The notes: generated from the sequence alone by a model not told the origin. DNA of 64,000 bases from Verrucosispora sp. WMMD573 (GCF_027497175.1 NZ_CP114901.1:2666001-2730000); one strand, 5' to 3'; shown: positions 29,865 to 39,630, counted from the stretch's first letter. Made by a program: numbers and translations.

Positions 29865-30418
29865 CCGGCCAGCGCCTCGCCGACCGCGTCGACCAACTCG
29901 GCCCGGGCCCGCGCCACCCGGGAGCGGATGGTGCCGACCGGCACCCCCTCCACCGCGGCGGCCTCGGCGTACGACAGGCCGAGCAACTGGGTGAGCACGA
30001 ATGCCCCGCGCCGTTCGGGGGCCAACCGGCGGACCAGGTCGCTCGCGCCGAGTTGACCGGCCGGGTCGGGGTGCGGCACGTCGGTCTGCGCCTGCGCGGT
30101 GAGGCGTTGATCGAGTCGCCGCCGCCGTACCACGGTGCGCAGGTGGTCGGCGCAGGTCCGACGGGCGATGCCGAGCAGCCAGGTGCGCGCGCTGGACCGG
30201 CCGGCGAAGGCGGGCAGCGCGCGGAACGCCCGCAGGTACGTCTCCTGGGTGAGATCGTCGGCGCTGTCCGGATCGATCAACGCTGCGGCGAAGCGCCACA
30301 CCTCGGCCTGGGTGGCGCGCACGAAGGCGGCCTGGGCCACCGGGTCGCCGCTCCGGGCGGCCAGCGCCCACCGGGTGGCCGGGTCGTCGGTCGGGTCCGG
30401 CTCCCCGTGCTGCGACAT
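29861..30418 (-). CDS. ECF-type sigma factor
   Basis: A 185-residue sigma-70 family protein. Region 2 is visible in DDLTQETYLRAFRALPAF and region 4 in LSYAEAAAVEGVPVGTIRSR followed by Arg-Ala-Arg. The start at ATG 30418 is chosen; an in-frame GTG at 30511 would add 31 Arg/Asp/Pro-rich residues. No anti-sigma factor is encoded nearby, unlike most ECF loci; the coupled MauE- and DsbA-like membrane proteins are the immediate partners. It may respond to thiol or copper stress (inference from neighbours). Confidence 0.9.
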   Translation of the reverse strand: MSQHGEPDPTDDPATRWALAARSGDPVAQAAFVRATQAEVWRFAAALIDPDSADDLTQETYLRAFRALPAFAGRSSARTWLLGIARRTCADHLRTVVRRRRLDQRLTAQAQTDVPHPDPAGQLGASDLVRRLAPERRGAFVLTQLLGLSYAEAAAVEGVPVGTIRSRVARARAELVDAVGEALAG

Positions 30419-30726
30419 TGGGGCAGTTCGCCGGGGTCGGCCGTCGGCGCGGTCCGGGCCGACGATGCCGGTGTCGGCGGCGGCGGGGGTGTCGCGCGGG
30501 GCGGGGATCACGACAGTCCAGGTTACGCGGCGGCGTGGCGAGCAGCAGGGTCCTTCGGCCCTTCCATGGGATGCGCCACTCCGGGAACTTTTCCGGCGTT
30601 TCGGCCGACTATCCGCCCATGACTCCCGGTCCGGTGTCCGCGCGCCAGCGCTCGATCTTGGAAAATCGGGATCAATGGATGGACCTGACTCGCCCGGAAC
30701 GGGTGTCGTCGGCGACGATGGGCGGC

Positions 30727-32382
30727 ATGACTGCCGCCCATCGCCGCCGGTGCGCCCGGCTGGCCGCGACCGCCGGCCTGCTGGTCGCCGTCGTGGCGCT
30801 GCTGCTCGTCCCCGCCAGCCCGGCCAGTGCCCATGCCGTGCTGTCCAGCAGCAGCCCGGCCGCCTCGGCCGTGGTGCCCGCCGCGCCGGCCGAGGTGGTG
30901 CTCACCTTCAGCGAGACGGTACGAAAGGTGCCGGACCGGATCCGGGTGATCGCGCCGGACGGGTCCCGTGCCGACCAGGGCGAGCCCACCTTCGCCGGCA
31001 GTGTGGTCAACATCCCCGTCGACACCGGTCGCGGTAACGGCACCTACCTGGTCACCTACCGGGTCATCTCCGCGGACAGCCACCCGGTCTCCGGCGCGTT
31101 CACCTACTCCGTGGGGGCACCCTCCGAGCCGCCGGTGGACAGCGGCGACGACGGCCGGGCCAACCCGGTGGTCGGCACCGCCGTCAAGGTCGCCAAGTTC
31201 ATCGGCTACGCGGGACTGCTGCTGGCCATCGGGCCGGCGCTGGTGCTCGCCCTGCTCTGGCCGCGCCGGCTGTCCCGGCGCGGGCCGGGCCGGCTGGCCT
31301 GGGCCGGCCTCGGGCTGGTGGCGCTGGCCACGGTGGCGGCGGTCCTGCTCCAGGTGCCGTACACCAACGGCGGTGGACTGTTCGACATCACCGGGGACGG
31401 GCTGAGCCTGGTGCTCGGCAGCACCTTCGGCGCCGCCCACCTGGTCCGCCTCGGTCTGCTGACTGCGGTGGCGCTGCTGCTCCGGCCCTTGCTGGCCGGC
31501 CCGGTCGGCCGGACGGACCTGGTGATCCTCGGTGTGCTTGCCGTGGGTGCGCTGCTCACCTGGCCGATGGCCGGGCACCCGGCCGCCTCGCCCGCTCCGG
31601 CGGTGTCGGTGCTCGTGGACGCGGTGCACCTGGGCGGCATGGCCGTCTGGCTGGGCGGGTTGGTGATGCTCGCCGTGTTCCTGCTGCCCCGCGCCGACGA
31701 GCGGGAACTGGGGGCGATCCTGCCGATCTGGTCCCGGTGGGCGGCCCTGGCGGTCTCCGCGCTGCTGCTCGCCGGCACCGTCCAGGCGTTGATCGAGGTG
31801 GCCACCCCGGCGGCCCTGGTGAACACCACGTACGGGCGGCTGGTGCTGGCCAAGATCGGGCTCTTCGTACTTGTCATCGCGGTGGCCGCCTACTCCCGGC
31901 ACCTGGTGCGCACCCGGGTCGCGGCCAGCCGACCGGCCCCGGTACGCCGAGCGATCTGGGCGGAGCTGACGATCACCGCGATCGTGCTGGGGGTGTCGGC
32001 CACCCTGGTCCAGACGACCCCCGCCCGTAGCGTCTCCACGGACGTGTCCGCCGCCGACAGCGGATACTTCAGCACCACGGCGACCAGCTCGCTCTACTCC
32101 ATGCAGATCGAGGTGTCACCGGCCCGCCGGGGCAACAACTCGGTGCACCTGTACGCGTACACGCTGGAGAACCAACCACTACCGGTCGTCGAGTGGCAGG
32201 TCACGGTCGCCCTGCCGGCGGCCGGGATCGAGGCGATCCAGGTGCCCCTGCTGCCGCTCACCGACAACCACGCCACCGGCGAGATCAGTCTGCCCGCCGC
32301 GGGCGAGTGGGAGCTGCGGGTCACCGCCCGTACCACCGAGATCGACCAGGCCACGGTGACCGCCACCGTGCCCGTCCGATAG
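30727..32382 (+). CDS. CopC-CopD fusion, copper uptake/resistance membrane protein
   Basis: A 551-residue protein with signal peptide (about 1-35), a periplasmic-type CopC domain beginning SAHAVLSSSSPAA with a metal-binding His at its mature N-terminus and ISADSHPVSGAFTY, then about eight CopD membrane helices, and a C-terminal extracytoplasmic beta domain (from about residue 445) ending in TVPVR. Either ATG 30718 or 30727 may start it. Divergent from the sigma-factor operon and followed after 13 bases by YcnI. Confidence 0.93.
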   Translation: MTAAHRRRCARLAATAGLLVAVVALLLVPASPASAHAVLSSSSPAASAVVPAAPAEVVLTFSETVRKVPDRIRVIAPDGSRADQGEPTFAGSVVNIPVDTGRGNGTYLVTYRVISADSHPVSGAFTYSVGAPSEPPVDSGDDGRANPVVGTAVKVAKFIGYAGLLLAIGPALVLALLWPRRLSRRGPGRLAWAGLGLVALATVAAVLLQVPYTNGGGLFDITGDGLSLVLGSTFGAAHLVRLGLLTAVALLLRPLLAGPVGRTDLVILGVLAVGALLTWPMAGHPAASPAPAVSVLVDAVHLGGMAVWLGGLVMLAVFLLPRADERELGAILPIWSRWAALAVSALLLAGTVQALIEVATPAALVNTTYGRLVLAKIGLFVLVIAVAAYSRHLVRTRVAASRPAPVRRAIWAELTITAIVLGVSATLVQTTPARSVSTDVSAADSGYFSTTATSSLYSMQIEVSPARRGNNSVHLYAYTLENQPLPVVEWQVTVALPAAGIEAIQVPLLPLTDNHATGEISLPAAGEWELRVTARTTEIDQATVTATVPVR

Positions 32383-32395
32383 AGAGGTTCCACCG

Positions 32396-33166
32396 ATGTT
32401 CCGTCACCGGCGTTTCGCCGCCACCGCTGCCGCTCTGACGCTCGGCGCCGTCGCCACAGCCGTGTTCGGTTTCGTGGCCCCGGCCTCCGCGCATGTCACG
32501 GTCAATCCGCGCGAGGCAACCCAGGGCGGCTACGGCCGGCTGGCGTTCCGGGTACCGAACGAGAGCGACACCGCTTCCACCACGAAGCTGGAGGTCTTCC
32601 TGCCGGAGAACGCGCCGCTCGGCTCGGTGTCGACCATGCCGGTGCCCGGCTGGACGGTGGCCGTCGAGAAGCGGCAGGTCGACCCGCCGGTGCAGGTGCA
32701 CGGCAGCGAGATCACCGAGGTGGTGTCGAAGATCACCTGGACGGCCGGCGACGGAGCCGCCATCGCCCCCGGCACCTTCCAGGAGTTCCCGGTCTCCATG
32801 GGCCCGCTGCCCGAGATCGACCAGATCGTGTTCAAGGCGTTGCAGACCTACTCCGACGGCGCCGTGGTGCGCTGGATCGACCCGCCGCAGCAGCCCGGGG
32901 GCGAGGAGCCGGCCGCTCCGGCGCCGGTGCTCACCCTCACCGCCGCCGGTGCCGACACGCCGACGGACGCACCCACCGACGCGCCCGCTGCGGCACCGTC
33001 TGACGACAGCGATGACGAGGACGGCAACGGCCTGGCGGTGGGCCTCGGCGTCGCCGGGCTGCTCGCCGGCCTCGGTGGCCTGGTGCTCGGCGGTTTGGCC
33101 TTCGCCCGTACCCGGCGTTCCAGCGGCGCGGTGCCGGGCGACGAGGCGGCCACTCCGACCTCCTGA
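32396..33166 (+). CDS. YcnI-family (DUF1775) copper-associated surface protein
   Basis: A 256-residue protein with signal peptide ending ASA, mature N-terminus HVTVNPREATQGGYG (the conserved mature His of the family, which binds copper), a DUF1775 beta domain to about residue 165, an Asp/Ala/Pro-rich linker and a C-terminal membrane anchor (about 213-236) with basic tail. It follows CopCD closely, so they probably form one copper-handling operon. Confidence 0.93.
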   Translation: MFRHRRFAATAAALTLGAVATAVFGFVAPASAHVTVNPREATQGGYGRLAFRVPNESDTASTTKLEVFLPENAPLGSVSTMPVPGWTVAVEKRQVDPPVQVHGSEITEVVSKITWTAGDGAAIAPGTFQEFPVSMGPLPEIDQIVFKALQTYSDGAVVRWIDPPQQPGGEEPAAPAPVLTLTAAGADTPTDAPTDAPAAAPSDDSDDEDGNGLAVGLGVAGLLAGLGGLVLGGLAFARTRRSSGAVPGDEAATPTS

Positions 33167-33308
33167 GCGTCACCGCAGTCACAGGCCCGCCGGGTGATCC
33201 CCGGCGGGCCTGTCCGCTTTCGGCGTCCCTGCCGTGGATATCCGCTGATTGACGGGTCGGCGTAGGTAAGGTCGGCCGGGTGTCTGGCTACAGAGGGGAA
33301 CAGGGCGC

Positions 33309-34235
33309 ATGCGTTTCGTGTGGACGCTTACCGGAATGCTGCTGCTGACCGTCGGCACCGCCGCGCTGCTCGGCGCGGCCGCGCTCGGTCTGCTGACCGG
33401 TCACGCCGGCCCCGACGGGGCATTCACCGCCCGGTTCGAGACCGTGCAGACTCCGGGGCACGCGGTGGTGGTGACCGACCTCGACGCCCTGGTCCGGCAG
33501 GAGGTGCCGTTCGCCCGGGGCGGGCAGGCCCGGCTACGGCTGGACGCGCGTACTCCCGACGGGCCGGCGTTCGTCGGCCTGGCCCCGGCCGAGGAGGCGC
33601 AGCGGTGGCTGGCCGGCGCGCCGCACGCCGCGGTGCTCCGGATGTCGCTGGCCCGGGGTCCGCTGCCGGTCCGGCTGGCGCAGGTGACCCCGGCGGCGGG
33701 GACGCCGCCCACCGTCCCGGCCGCACCCGCCGCACAGACCTTCTGGGTACGCGCCGACCACGGCGTGCTCGAATGGAACCCCGACGACCTGGCCGGGCAG
33801 CGACTGAGTCTGGTGCTGATGCGACCCGACGGTGGGGCGGGGGTGACCCTCGACCTGCGTGCGGAACTGCGGGCCGGCTGGATCGCCCCGGCCACCTGGG
33901 GCTCACTCACCGGCGGGACGCTGCTGGTGATCCTCGCCGCGTTGGTGCTGCTGCGGCCGGTGCGCCCGCGCGAGGTGGTCATCGTGGTCGAGCCGGACCA
34001 GGTGCCGGTGCTCGCCGGACGACTCGGAGTCAGCTCGCTCGCCGGCCTGGGAGCTCCGGTGCCGCCCGGTCCCCGCAGGCTGCCCGCACGTCAACTCGTC
34101 CCGGTCGCCGCCACCGTGCCCGCCACCACGAGCCGCCCCGCCATCGGCCCCGTCCCACGCCCGGCCACCCTCGCCGAACTCCCCACCCCGCCCACCCCAC
34201 CACATCCCCTCCGCCCACCCGCCCCACCCACCTGA
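33309..34235 (+). CDS. Two-pass membrane protein of unknown function
   Basis: A 308-residue protein. Membrane segments lie at about 8-30 and 195-218, separated by an extracytoplasmic domain of about 160 residues. The cytoplasmic tail ends in a Pro-rich stretch. I do not recognise the family. Codon bias supports coding. A long inverted repeat follows, before a convergent gene. Confidence 0.8.
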   Translation: MRFVWTLTGMLLLTVGTAALLGAAALGLLTGHAGPDGAFTARFETVQTPGHAVVVTDLDALVRQEVPFARGGQARLRLDARTPDGPAFVGLAPAEEAQRWLAGAPHAAVLRMSLARGPLPVRLAQVTPAAGTPPTVPAAPAAQTFWVRADHGVLEWNPDDLAGQRLSLVLMRPDGGAGVTLDLRAELRAGWIAPATWGSLTGGTLLVILAALVLLRPVRPREVVIVVEPDQVPVLAGRLGVSSLAGLGAPVPPGPRRLPARQLVPVAATVPATTSRPAIGPVPRPATLAELPTPPTPPHPLRPPAPPT

Positions 34236-34275
34236 CCCGCCCCCACCCTGGCGCCTCGCCCGCTCGTCTCGCCCG

Positions 34276-34344
34276 CGATCTTGCAGTTCTGGTCCCGGCA
34301 AAGGGTGCGAAGGTGGCGTATTGGCGACCAAAACTGCAAGATCG
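34276..34344. repeat. 19-bp inverted repeat with 31-base loop
   Basis: Arms 34276-34294 and 34326-34344 (CGATCTTGCAGTT / AACTGCAAGATCG core) pair with one mismatch. It sits between two convergent genes, consistent with a bidirectional terminator or a dispersed repeat; no U-tract follows. The T/G-rich stretch after the right arm (34345-34390) is purine-run low complexity. Confidence 0.8.
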
Positions 34345-34475
34345 GCGAGGGGGTGGGGGTGGGGGGTGGGGGTGGGGAAGGTGGGGGTGGGCGGCCCTCC
34401 GTGCTGCCGACGCGGAGGGCCGCCCTTCACCGGGGGATATCGGTGTCCGTGGGGCTTTGGTAACCCTGGGCCAGA

Positions 34476-35771
34476 TTACCGATGAATGGGGGTCTCGGGA
34501 AGAGTGTCCGACTTTGCGTGCTGTCGGCGCTGGGCCCGGGTGTCGGGACGCACCGGCAGGACGACCAGCAGCACGAGACAGAGCCACACGTACGCGTTGC
34601 GGAGCAGGAACTCCCATGGGCTGCCGGTGGGCGACGGCGTGATTCCCCAGTCGTAGAAGGACACCACCCCGTACACGATGATCGCGGTGACGGCGACGGC
34701 GAGAGTCAGCAGCCGGCGGCGTCGGCGTGCCCCGGCGACGGTGCGCGGATCGGCGCCCAGCGCCGCGTCGGCCAGGATCACCATCGCCGGGATGAACCAG
34801 TAGATGTGGTGCGTCCAGGTAATCGGGCTGACCAGCGCCGCCACCAGGCCGGTAAGCGTCAGGCCGGTCAGCGCGTCCCCGGCCTGCGACGCCCGTACCG
34901 CCCGCCACAGCCCGTACCCGGTGACCACCGCGACCAGCAGCAGCCAGACCAGCCGGCCCGGCTCCTCCGGGGCGGTGAGCCGGCTCAGCACACCGAACAG
35001 CGACTGGTTGCCGGTGTAGTCGGTGCGGCCGACCCGGTCGGTCGCCCATAGCTCGTGCGTCCAGAACCGCCACGAGTCACCGGGCGCGACCGCCGCGGCG
35101 AGCAGGGTCGCCCCGGCCGCGGTCACCCCGGCCACCACCGCCGCCCGCCACCGCCGGATGGCCAACAGGTAGATCACGAAGATGGCCGGGAACAGCTTGA
35201 GCGCCGCCGCCAACCCGACCCCCACCCCGGCCCAGCGGCTGTCGCGGGGTACGGCGAACAGCAGGTCGGCCAGGATCAGCACCACCAGCAGCATGTTGAT
35301 CTGCCCGAAGGTGATCGTCTCCCGGGTGCTCTCCACGCCGAGCACGATCAGCACGCCGACCACGAGGGTGAACAGGTGGGGCAGGCGGTGGCGACGGATC
35401 ACCGGGTCGAGCAGCCACTTGGTGGTGACCACCACGCCGAGCAGGGTCAGCCCGGTGAAGATCGCCACCGTGGCACCCAGCTTCAACCAGGAGAACGGCA
35501 GTAGGAACAGAGCCGCGAAGGGCGGGTAGGTGAAGTACAACTCGCCCTGCACCCGGTCCGGCTGCACGTAGTCGTACAGCGGATTGCCGGCAGCCCACCA
35601 GTCCATGGCCGCCATGTAGATCTTCAGGTCGAAGAAGTCGTGGGTGCGTCCCGGCAGGTAGAGGGCGGGAAGTGCCGCCGCCAACGCCAGCGCTCCCACG
35701 ATCCGGCGGGCCGTACGGCTACCCGAATCGTCCAGCTCGACGCTCGGTGGTGTGGCGGGTTCGGCGGACAC
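34476..35771 (-). CDS. Polyprenyl-phosphate mannose mannosyltransferase (GT87)
   Basis: A 431-residue integral membrane GT-C glycosyltransferase with about ten helices. The early loop Asp in HDFFDLKIYMAAMDWWAAGN and TYPPFAALFLLPF are characteristic of GT87 alpha-mannosyltransferases that use polyprenyl-phosphate mannose to extend phosphatidylinositol mannosides or lipoglycans. GTG 35771 is the start; upstream codons are shadows. Divergent from orn. Confidence 0.88.
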   Translation of the reverse strand: MSAEPATPPSVELDDSGSRTARRIVGALALAAALPALYLPGRTHDFFDLKIYMAAMDWWAAGNPLYDYVQPDRVQGELYFTYPPFAALFLLPFSWLKLGATVAIFTGLTLLGVVVTTKWLLDPVIRRHRLPHLFTLVVGVLIVLGVESTRETITFGQINMLLVVLILADLLFAVPRDSRWAGVGVGLAAALKLFPAIFVIYLLAIRRWRAAVVAGVTAAGATLLAAAVAPGDSWRFWTHELWATDRVGRTDYTGNQSLFGVLSRLTAPEEPGRLVWLLLVAVVTGYGLWRAVRASQAGDALTGLTLTGLVAALVSPITWTHHIYWFIPAMVILADAALGADPRTVAGARRRRRLLTLAVAVTAIIVYGVVSFYDWGITPSPTGSPWEFLLRNAYVWLCLVLLVVLPVRPDTRAQRRQHAKSDTLPETPIHR

Positions 35772-35844
35772 GGGGAAGACCTTAGCGGTCGGTGACCGTG
35801 GCGGCGCGGAGCCACGAGACTTGGCCTGCGCGTAGGCTGTCCCG

Positions 35845-36435
35845 GTGGCTGATCTTCTCGTCTGGATCGACTGTGAGATGACCGGGCTGGACCTCGGCGG
35901 TGACAAACTTATCGAAGTCGCCGCGCTGGTCACCGATCCCGATCTCAACGTGCTCGGTGACGGCGTCGACGTGGTGATCCACGCCGACGACGCCGCGTTG
36001 GACGCGATGCCCGAGATCGTCCGGACGATGCACGGCAAGTCGGGGCTGACCGACGAGGTACGCCGCTCCACCGTCACCCTGGCCGAGGCGGAGGACCGGG
36101 TGCTCGACTACGTCACCCGCCACGTCAAGGATCCGCGTACCGCCCCGCTCTGCGGCAACTCGATAGCCACCGACCGTGGCTTCATCGCCCGGGACATGCC
36201 CCGCCTCGACGCCCACCTGCACTACCGCATGATCGACGTCTCCTCGATCAAGGAACTGTGCCGCCGCTGGTACCCCCGGGTGTACTTCGGTCAGCCGCAG
36301 AAGGGCCTGGCGCACCGGGCACTGGCCGACATCCGGGAGAGCATCCGGGAGCTGGAGTACTACCGGCGCACCATCTTCGTCCCCCTGCCCGGGCCCGACG
36401 TGGAGAGCGCCAAGGCCATCGCCGGCGAACTCTGA
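35845..36435 (+). CDS. orn: Oligoribonuclease
   Basis: A 196-residue DEDDh 3'-5' exonuclease degrading short RNA oligomers. Motif Exo I is [12 protein letters not shown], Exo II is in [14 protein letters not shown], and the H-x4-D of Exo III is [11 protein letters not shown]. Starts at GTG 35845 and is followed by tRNA-His, an arrangement frequent in actinobacteria. Confidence 0.97.
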   Translation: MADLLVWIDCEMTGLDLGGDKLIEVAALVTDPDLNVLGDGVDVVIHADDAALDAMPEIVRTMHGKSGLTDEVRRSTVTLAEAEDRVLDYVTRHVKDPRTAPLCGNSIATDRGFIARDMPRLDAHLHYRMIDVSSIKELCRRWYPRVYFGQPQKGLAHRALADIRESIRELEYYRRTIFVPLPGPDVESAKAIAGEL

Positions 36436-36559
36436 CCGCCCCCAGGCTGCCGCGGTTTGCCTGTCGCGGCTCGGCGGCAACCCGCTGGACGTGGTCGGCC
36501 GTGGTGGGGGTATGATTTCACCGCACCCGCCCCGGGCGATCGACCGGGCGCGGCGGCAT

Positions 36560-36633
36560 GGTGGCTGTAGCTCAGTTGGCAGAGCACCGGGTTGTGGTCC
36601 CGGTTGTCGTGGGTTCAATTCCCATCAGTCACC
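36560..36633 (+). tRNA. tRNA-His (anticodon GUG)
   Basis: Acceptor GTGGCTG pairs with CAGTCAC with one G-T pair; anticodon loop TTGTGGT holds GTG; T-arm contains GGTTCAATTCC. An encoded G at 36560 pairs with the C discriminator, the special tRNA-His feature. CCA is not encoded. Confidence 0.96.
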
Positions 36634-36660
36634 CGGCTAGTGGATCTGCTCCACAGCAGT

Positions 36661-36688
36661 TCAGGCCCCGTCTTCAGACGGGGCCTGA
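36661..36688 (+). terminator. Hairpin after tRNA-His
   Basis: Perfect 12-bp stem TCAGGCCCCGTC/GACGGGGCCTGA with TTCA tetraloop, 27 bases past the tRNA. Few U residues follow, as is common for actinobacterial terminators. Confidence 0.7.
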
Positions 36689-36786
36689 CGCGTTGTAGGG
36701 GGCTGGTAGGGGAGTTCTTTCCCGCCGGTGAGACAGGCGAGGCGACGGCGGCCTCCTACCGGCAACGGCCGCCGTCGCGCAGGTGC

Positions 36787-38055
36787 TCAGGTCGTGGGCG
36801 CCTCGCTGGGCGAGAGGTCCGGGTCGGCCGAGTCAGACTCCATCGGCTCGTACGGCAGGGCGCTGCCCTTGACGTACTCCTCCCAGCTCATGTTCCAGTC
36901 GGTCCAGCCGTTGCCGAGCTGGAGCTTGCGCTCGGTGCCCTTGACGACGATCGGATCACCGACCCTCGTGTTCTTGAACAGCCAGGCGCCGTTGGCCATC
37001 GAGACGTTCACGCAGCCGTGCGAGACGTTCGTCGTGCCCTGCTGCCCCTCCGACCACGGTGCCGCGTGGATGAACTCGCCGCCCCAGGTGAGCCGCTGCG
37101 CGTAGTCGATCTTCGTCCGGTACCCCTCATCGGGACCCAGCTCGTCGTACGTGTCGAAGACCGTCTTGCGCAGCTTCTCCATCACCACCATGGTGCCGCT
37201 GGAGGACGGGGTGCTCTTCTTGCCCAGGCTCACCGGGATCGTCTTGATCTTCTCGCCGTTCTTGGTGACGGTCATCCGCTTGGTGCGGTTGTCCACCGTC
37301 ATCAGCAGCTTCGGGCCGATGGCGATGTCGACGGTCAGGTCGGCCCGGCCGTACCAGCCGTCGCCCAACGGCAGCCCGCCGGCCTGCACCCGGTACGACA
37401 CCTTGCTGCCGGCCTGCCAGAACTCCTTCGGCCGGTACCGGATCTCGGTGGGGCTGACCCAGTGCCAGATGCCCTCCTGGGCCGGCTCCGAGGTCACCGT
37501 CATCCGGCGTTGCAGGTCGGCCCGGTACTTCTCCGGGATGTCCCGGCCAAATTTCACGATCAGTGGCATGGCCACCCCGACCGTCTGGTCGTCGCCGAGG
37601 AAACTGCTGATCCGTACCTGCTTTTCCGGCTCCTCCATCACGGTGAAGGCGCTGGTCGCGGTCACCGGCAGGCCGTCGTCGCCGGTCGCGGTGACGGTGG
37701 CGGTGTACGAGGCGCCGTAGGTCAACGCCGCCGACGGCTGCCAACTGCGGCCGTCGGAGGCGAGGTCACCCTCGACCGCCTCACCCTCGGCGTCGGTCAA
37801 CTCGACAGTGACGTCCTCGGCCTGCTCGGCGGCGAAGGCGATCGCCGCCGACGCCGGCACGTCCTTGGCGTCAGCGGCCGGTTCGCTGATGCTCACCGTC
37901 GCCTTCGCGGCCGGCTGATCGGCGCCGTCCTGCCACCCCGGCCCCTTGTCGCCATCCTTACCGCCGGTGCAGGCGGAGGTCAGTGCCAACGTCAGAGCGA
38001 GCAGGCCCGCGACGAGCACCCCCCGCCTCCGGTTGCGCTGGTCCCGAATCCGCAT
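36787..38055 (-). CDS. L,D-transpeptidase lipoprotein (copy 1)
   Basis: A 422-residue wall enzyme making 3-3 peptidoglycan crosslinks. It has a lipoprotein signal with lipobox LTSAC (lipid Cys about 29), two Ig-like domains (about 50-250), and a YkuD catalytic domain with NVSHGCVNVSMANG carrying the nucleophile Cys and an upstream HAAPWS His. A paralogue lies next to it, in the same orientation. Confidence 0.95.
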   Translation of the reverse strand: MRIRDQRNRRRGVLVAGLLALTLALTSACTGGKDGDKGPGWQDGADQPAAKATVSISEPAADAKDVPASAAIAFAAEQAEDVTVELTDAEGEAVEGDLASDGRSWQPSAALTYGASYTATVTATGDDGLPVTATSAFTVMEEPEKQVRISSFLGDDQTVGVAMPLIVKFGRDIPEKYRADLQRRMTVTSEPAQEGIWHWVSPTEIRYRPKEFWQAGSKVSYRVQAGGLPLGDGWYGRADLTVDIAIGPKLLMTVDNRTKRMTVTKNGEKIKTIPVSLGKKSTPSSSGTMVVMEKLRKTVFDTYDELGPDEGYRTKIDYAQRLTWGGEFIHAAPWSEGQQGTTNVSHGCVNVSMANGAWLFKNTRVGDPIVVKGTERKLQLGNGWTDWNMSWEEYVKGSALPYEPMESDSADPDLSPSEAPTT

Positions 38056-38180
38056 GGTGTCCTCACAGTCGTGGTCCGCTTCCCGTCCACATCACTGACG
38101 CACGAGTTCACGTACCCGTTGCGACAAGTGAACCGAAACACGTCGAGCGGGATGTCCGGATGGTGACATATTTAGTCCGG

Positions 38181-39443
38181 TCAGACGGCCGGACCGGCGC
38201 CACCGTCCGGAACTGGCAGCGCACTGCCCTTGACGAACTCCGACCAGCTCAGGTTCCAAGCGGTCCAACCATTGCCGGCCGCCAGCTTACGTTCGGTGCC
38301 GGTGATGGTGATCGGATCACCGATCTTCGTACGTTGGAAGAGCCAGCGGGCGTTCGCCATCGAGACGTTCACGCAGCCGTGGGAGACATTCTGCCGCCCC
38401 TGGACGTGCTCCGACCAGGGTGCCGCGTGGATGTACTCGCCGCCCCAGGTGAGTCGCTGGGCGAACTCGATGTCCGTAACATACCGGTTCTCCGGATCCG
38501 GGTCGTCCATCGTGTCGAAGACCGTCGCTTCCTTCTTCTCCATCACCACAAGGGTGCCGCTGGACGACGGGGTCTTCTTCTTGCCCAGGCTGACCGGCAG
38601 CGTCTTGATCAGCTGCCCGTCCTCGTACACCCGCATCCGCTTGTCGGAGTTGGTCACCTTCATCTCGAAAGCCGAGCCGATCTTCGCGGTGGCGTTGCGG
38701 TCGACGTTGCCGAACCGGCCGTTGCTCAGCGGAATGCCGGCCAGGGCGATGCGTACGGTCAGCTTGGTGCCGGCCTTCCAGTAATCCGGCGCGCGGTAGT
38801 ACGCCTGCGTACCGTTGCTCACCCAGTGCCAGGCACCCGGCTGTGGCGGGTCGGACTGCACGAACATCCGCTTCTGCACCTTGGCCCGGTCCTTCTCCGG
38901 GATGCCCGGGTGGAACTCCGCCACCACCGGCATCGCCACCCCGTACGTCCGGTCGTCGAACAGGTACAGCCCCGACGTGATCATCGAGCCCGGCTTCGCC
39001 ATCGTGGTGAACGTGCTGGTGCCCTCGCTCACCGCGCCGTCCGGCCCCTTCGCGGAGACCGTGGCAATGTAGCGGGTCGACCACGTCAACGGGGCCGACG
39101 GCACCCACGACGACCCGTCCGTACGCAGCTTGCCCTTGACCGTCTTGCCGTCCTCGGTCTTGAGGGTGACCTGCGACACCTCGCCGCCGCCCGGCAGCTT
39201 CGCGCCGATCTCCACGCTGACCGGCCGATTCTTCGCCCCGTCGGCCGGGCTCACCGTCAGCGGCGGGCCACTCGGCACCTCCGGCGCTCCGGACGTGTCC
39301 GGCGTCCCGGTGCCGGACGCTCCGGGTGTCTGACCGGGTACGAACTCGGCCGGCGCGCGATCCTCGCCGCAGCCCGACAATGCCAGCGACGCCACCAGCC
39401 CCAAGGCGCTAAACAACGCCCCGGCCCGCGCGAACCTGCCCAT
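38181..39443 (-). CDS. L,D-transpeptidase lipoprotein (copy 2)
   Basis: A 420-residue paralogue of the neighbouring gene with the same order: lipobox LALSGC, Ig-like domains, then YkuD domain with NVSHGCVNVSMANARW. The start at 39443 (ATG with GGTGGGG upstream) gives a proper signal peptide; an open frame further upstream is not lipoprotein-like. The two differ mostly in the N-terminal third, as expected after an old duplication. Confidence 0.95.
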   Translation of the reverse strand: MGRFARAGALFSALGLVASLALSGCGEDRAPAEFVPGQTPGASGTGTPDTSGAPEVPSGPPLTVSPADGAKNRPVSVEIGAKLPGGGEVSQVTLKTEDGKTVKGKLRTDGSSWVPSAPLTWSTRYIATVSAKGPDGAVSEGTSTFTTMAKPGSMITSGLYLFDDRTYGVAMPVVAEFHPGIPEKDRAKVQKRMFVQSDPPQPGAWHWVSNGTQAYYRAPDYWKAGTKLTVRIALAGIPLSNGRFGNVDRNATAKIGSAFEMKVTNSDKRMRVYEDGQLIKTLPVSLGKKKTPSSSGTLVVMEKKEATVFDTMDDPDPENRYVTDIEFAQRLTWGGEYIHAAPWSEHVQGRQNVSHGCVNVSMANARWLFQRTKIGDPITITGTERKLAAGNGWTAWNLSWSEFVKGSALPVPDGGAGPAV

Positions 39444-39630
39444 CCCCACCCCTGTCGTTGCGCACCTGGCGGACATCGTGCCGCATCGCTGCCGCCCGGC
39501 ATCACCCCGGTCCCACACTTTGCAAGGGGTTCTCGTCAAATGTCCGGAAAGCTCGACCGAAGGTAGGACCCCGGGATCTGATTGGAACCCGGTTCAGAGT
39601 GCGTGCTAGTGTTTCCCCCGTTGTCAGCGA

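Noticed and set aside
34340-34395. G/T-rich run as a G-quadruplex element
   Set aside because: Runs are irregular and probably low-complexity intergenic sequence; no strand-specific conservation can be judged.
36592-38166. 524-residue open frame on the plus strand
   Set aside because: It is antisense to the L,D-transpeptidase gene, runs through tRNA-His, and has Arg/His-rich shadow composition.
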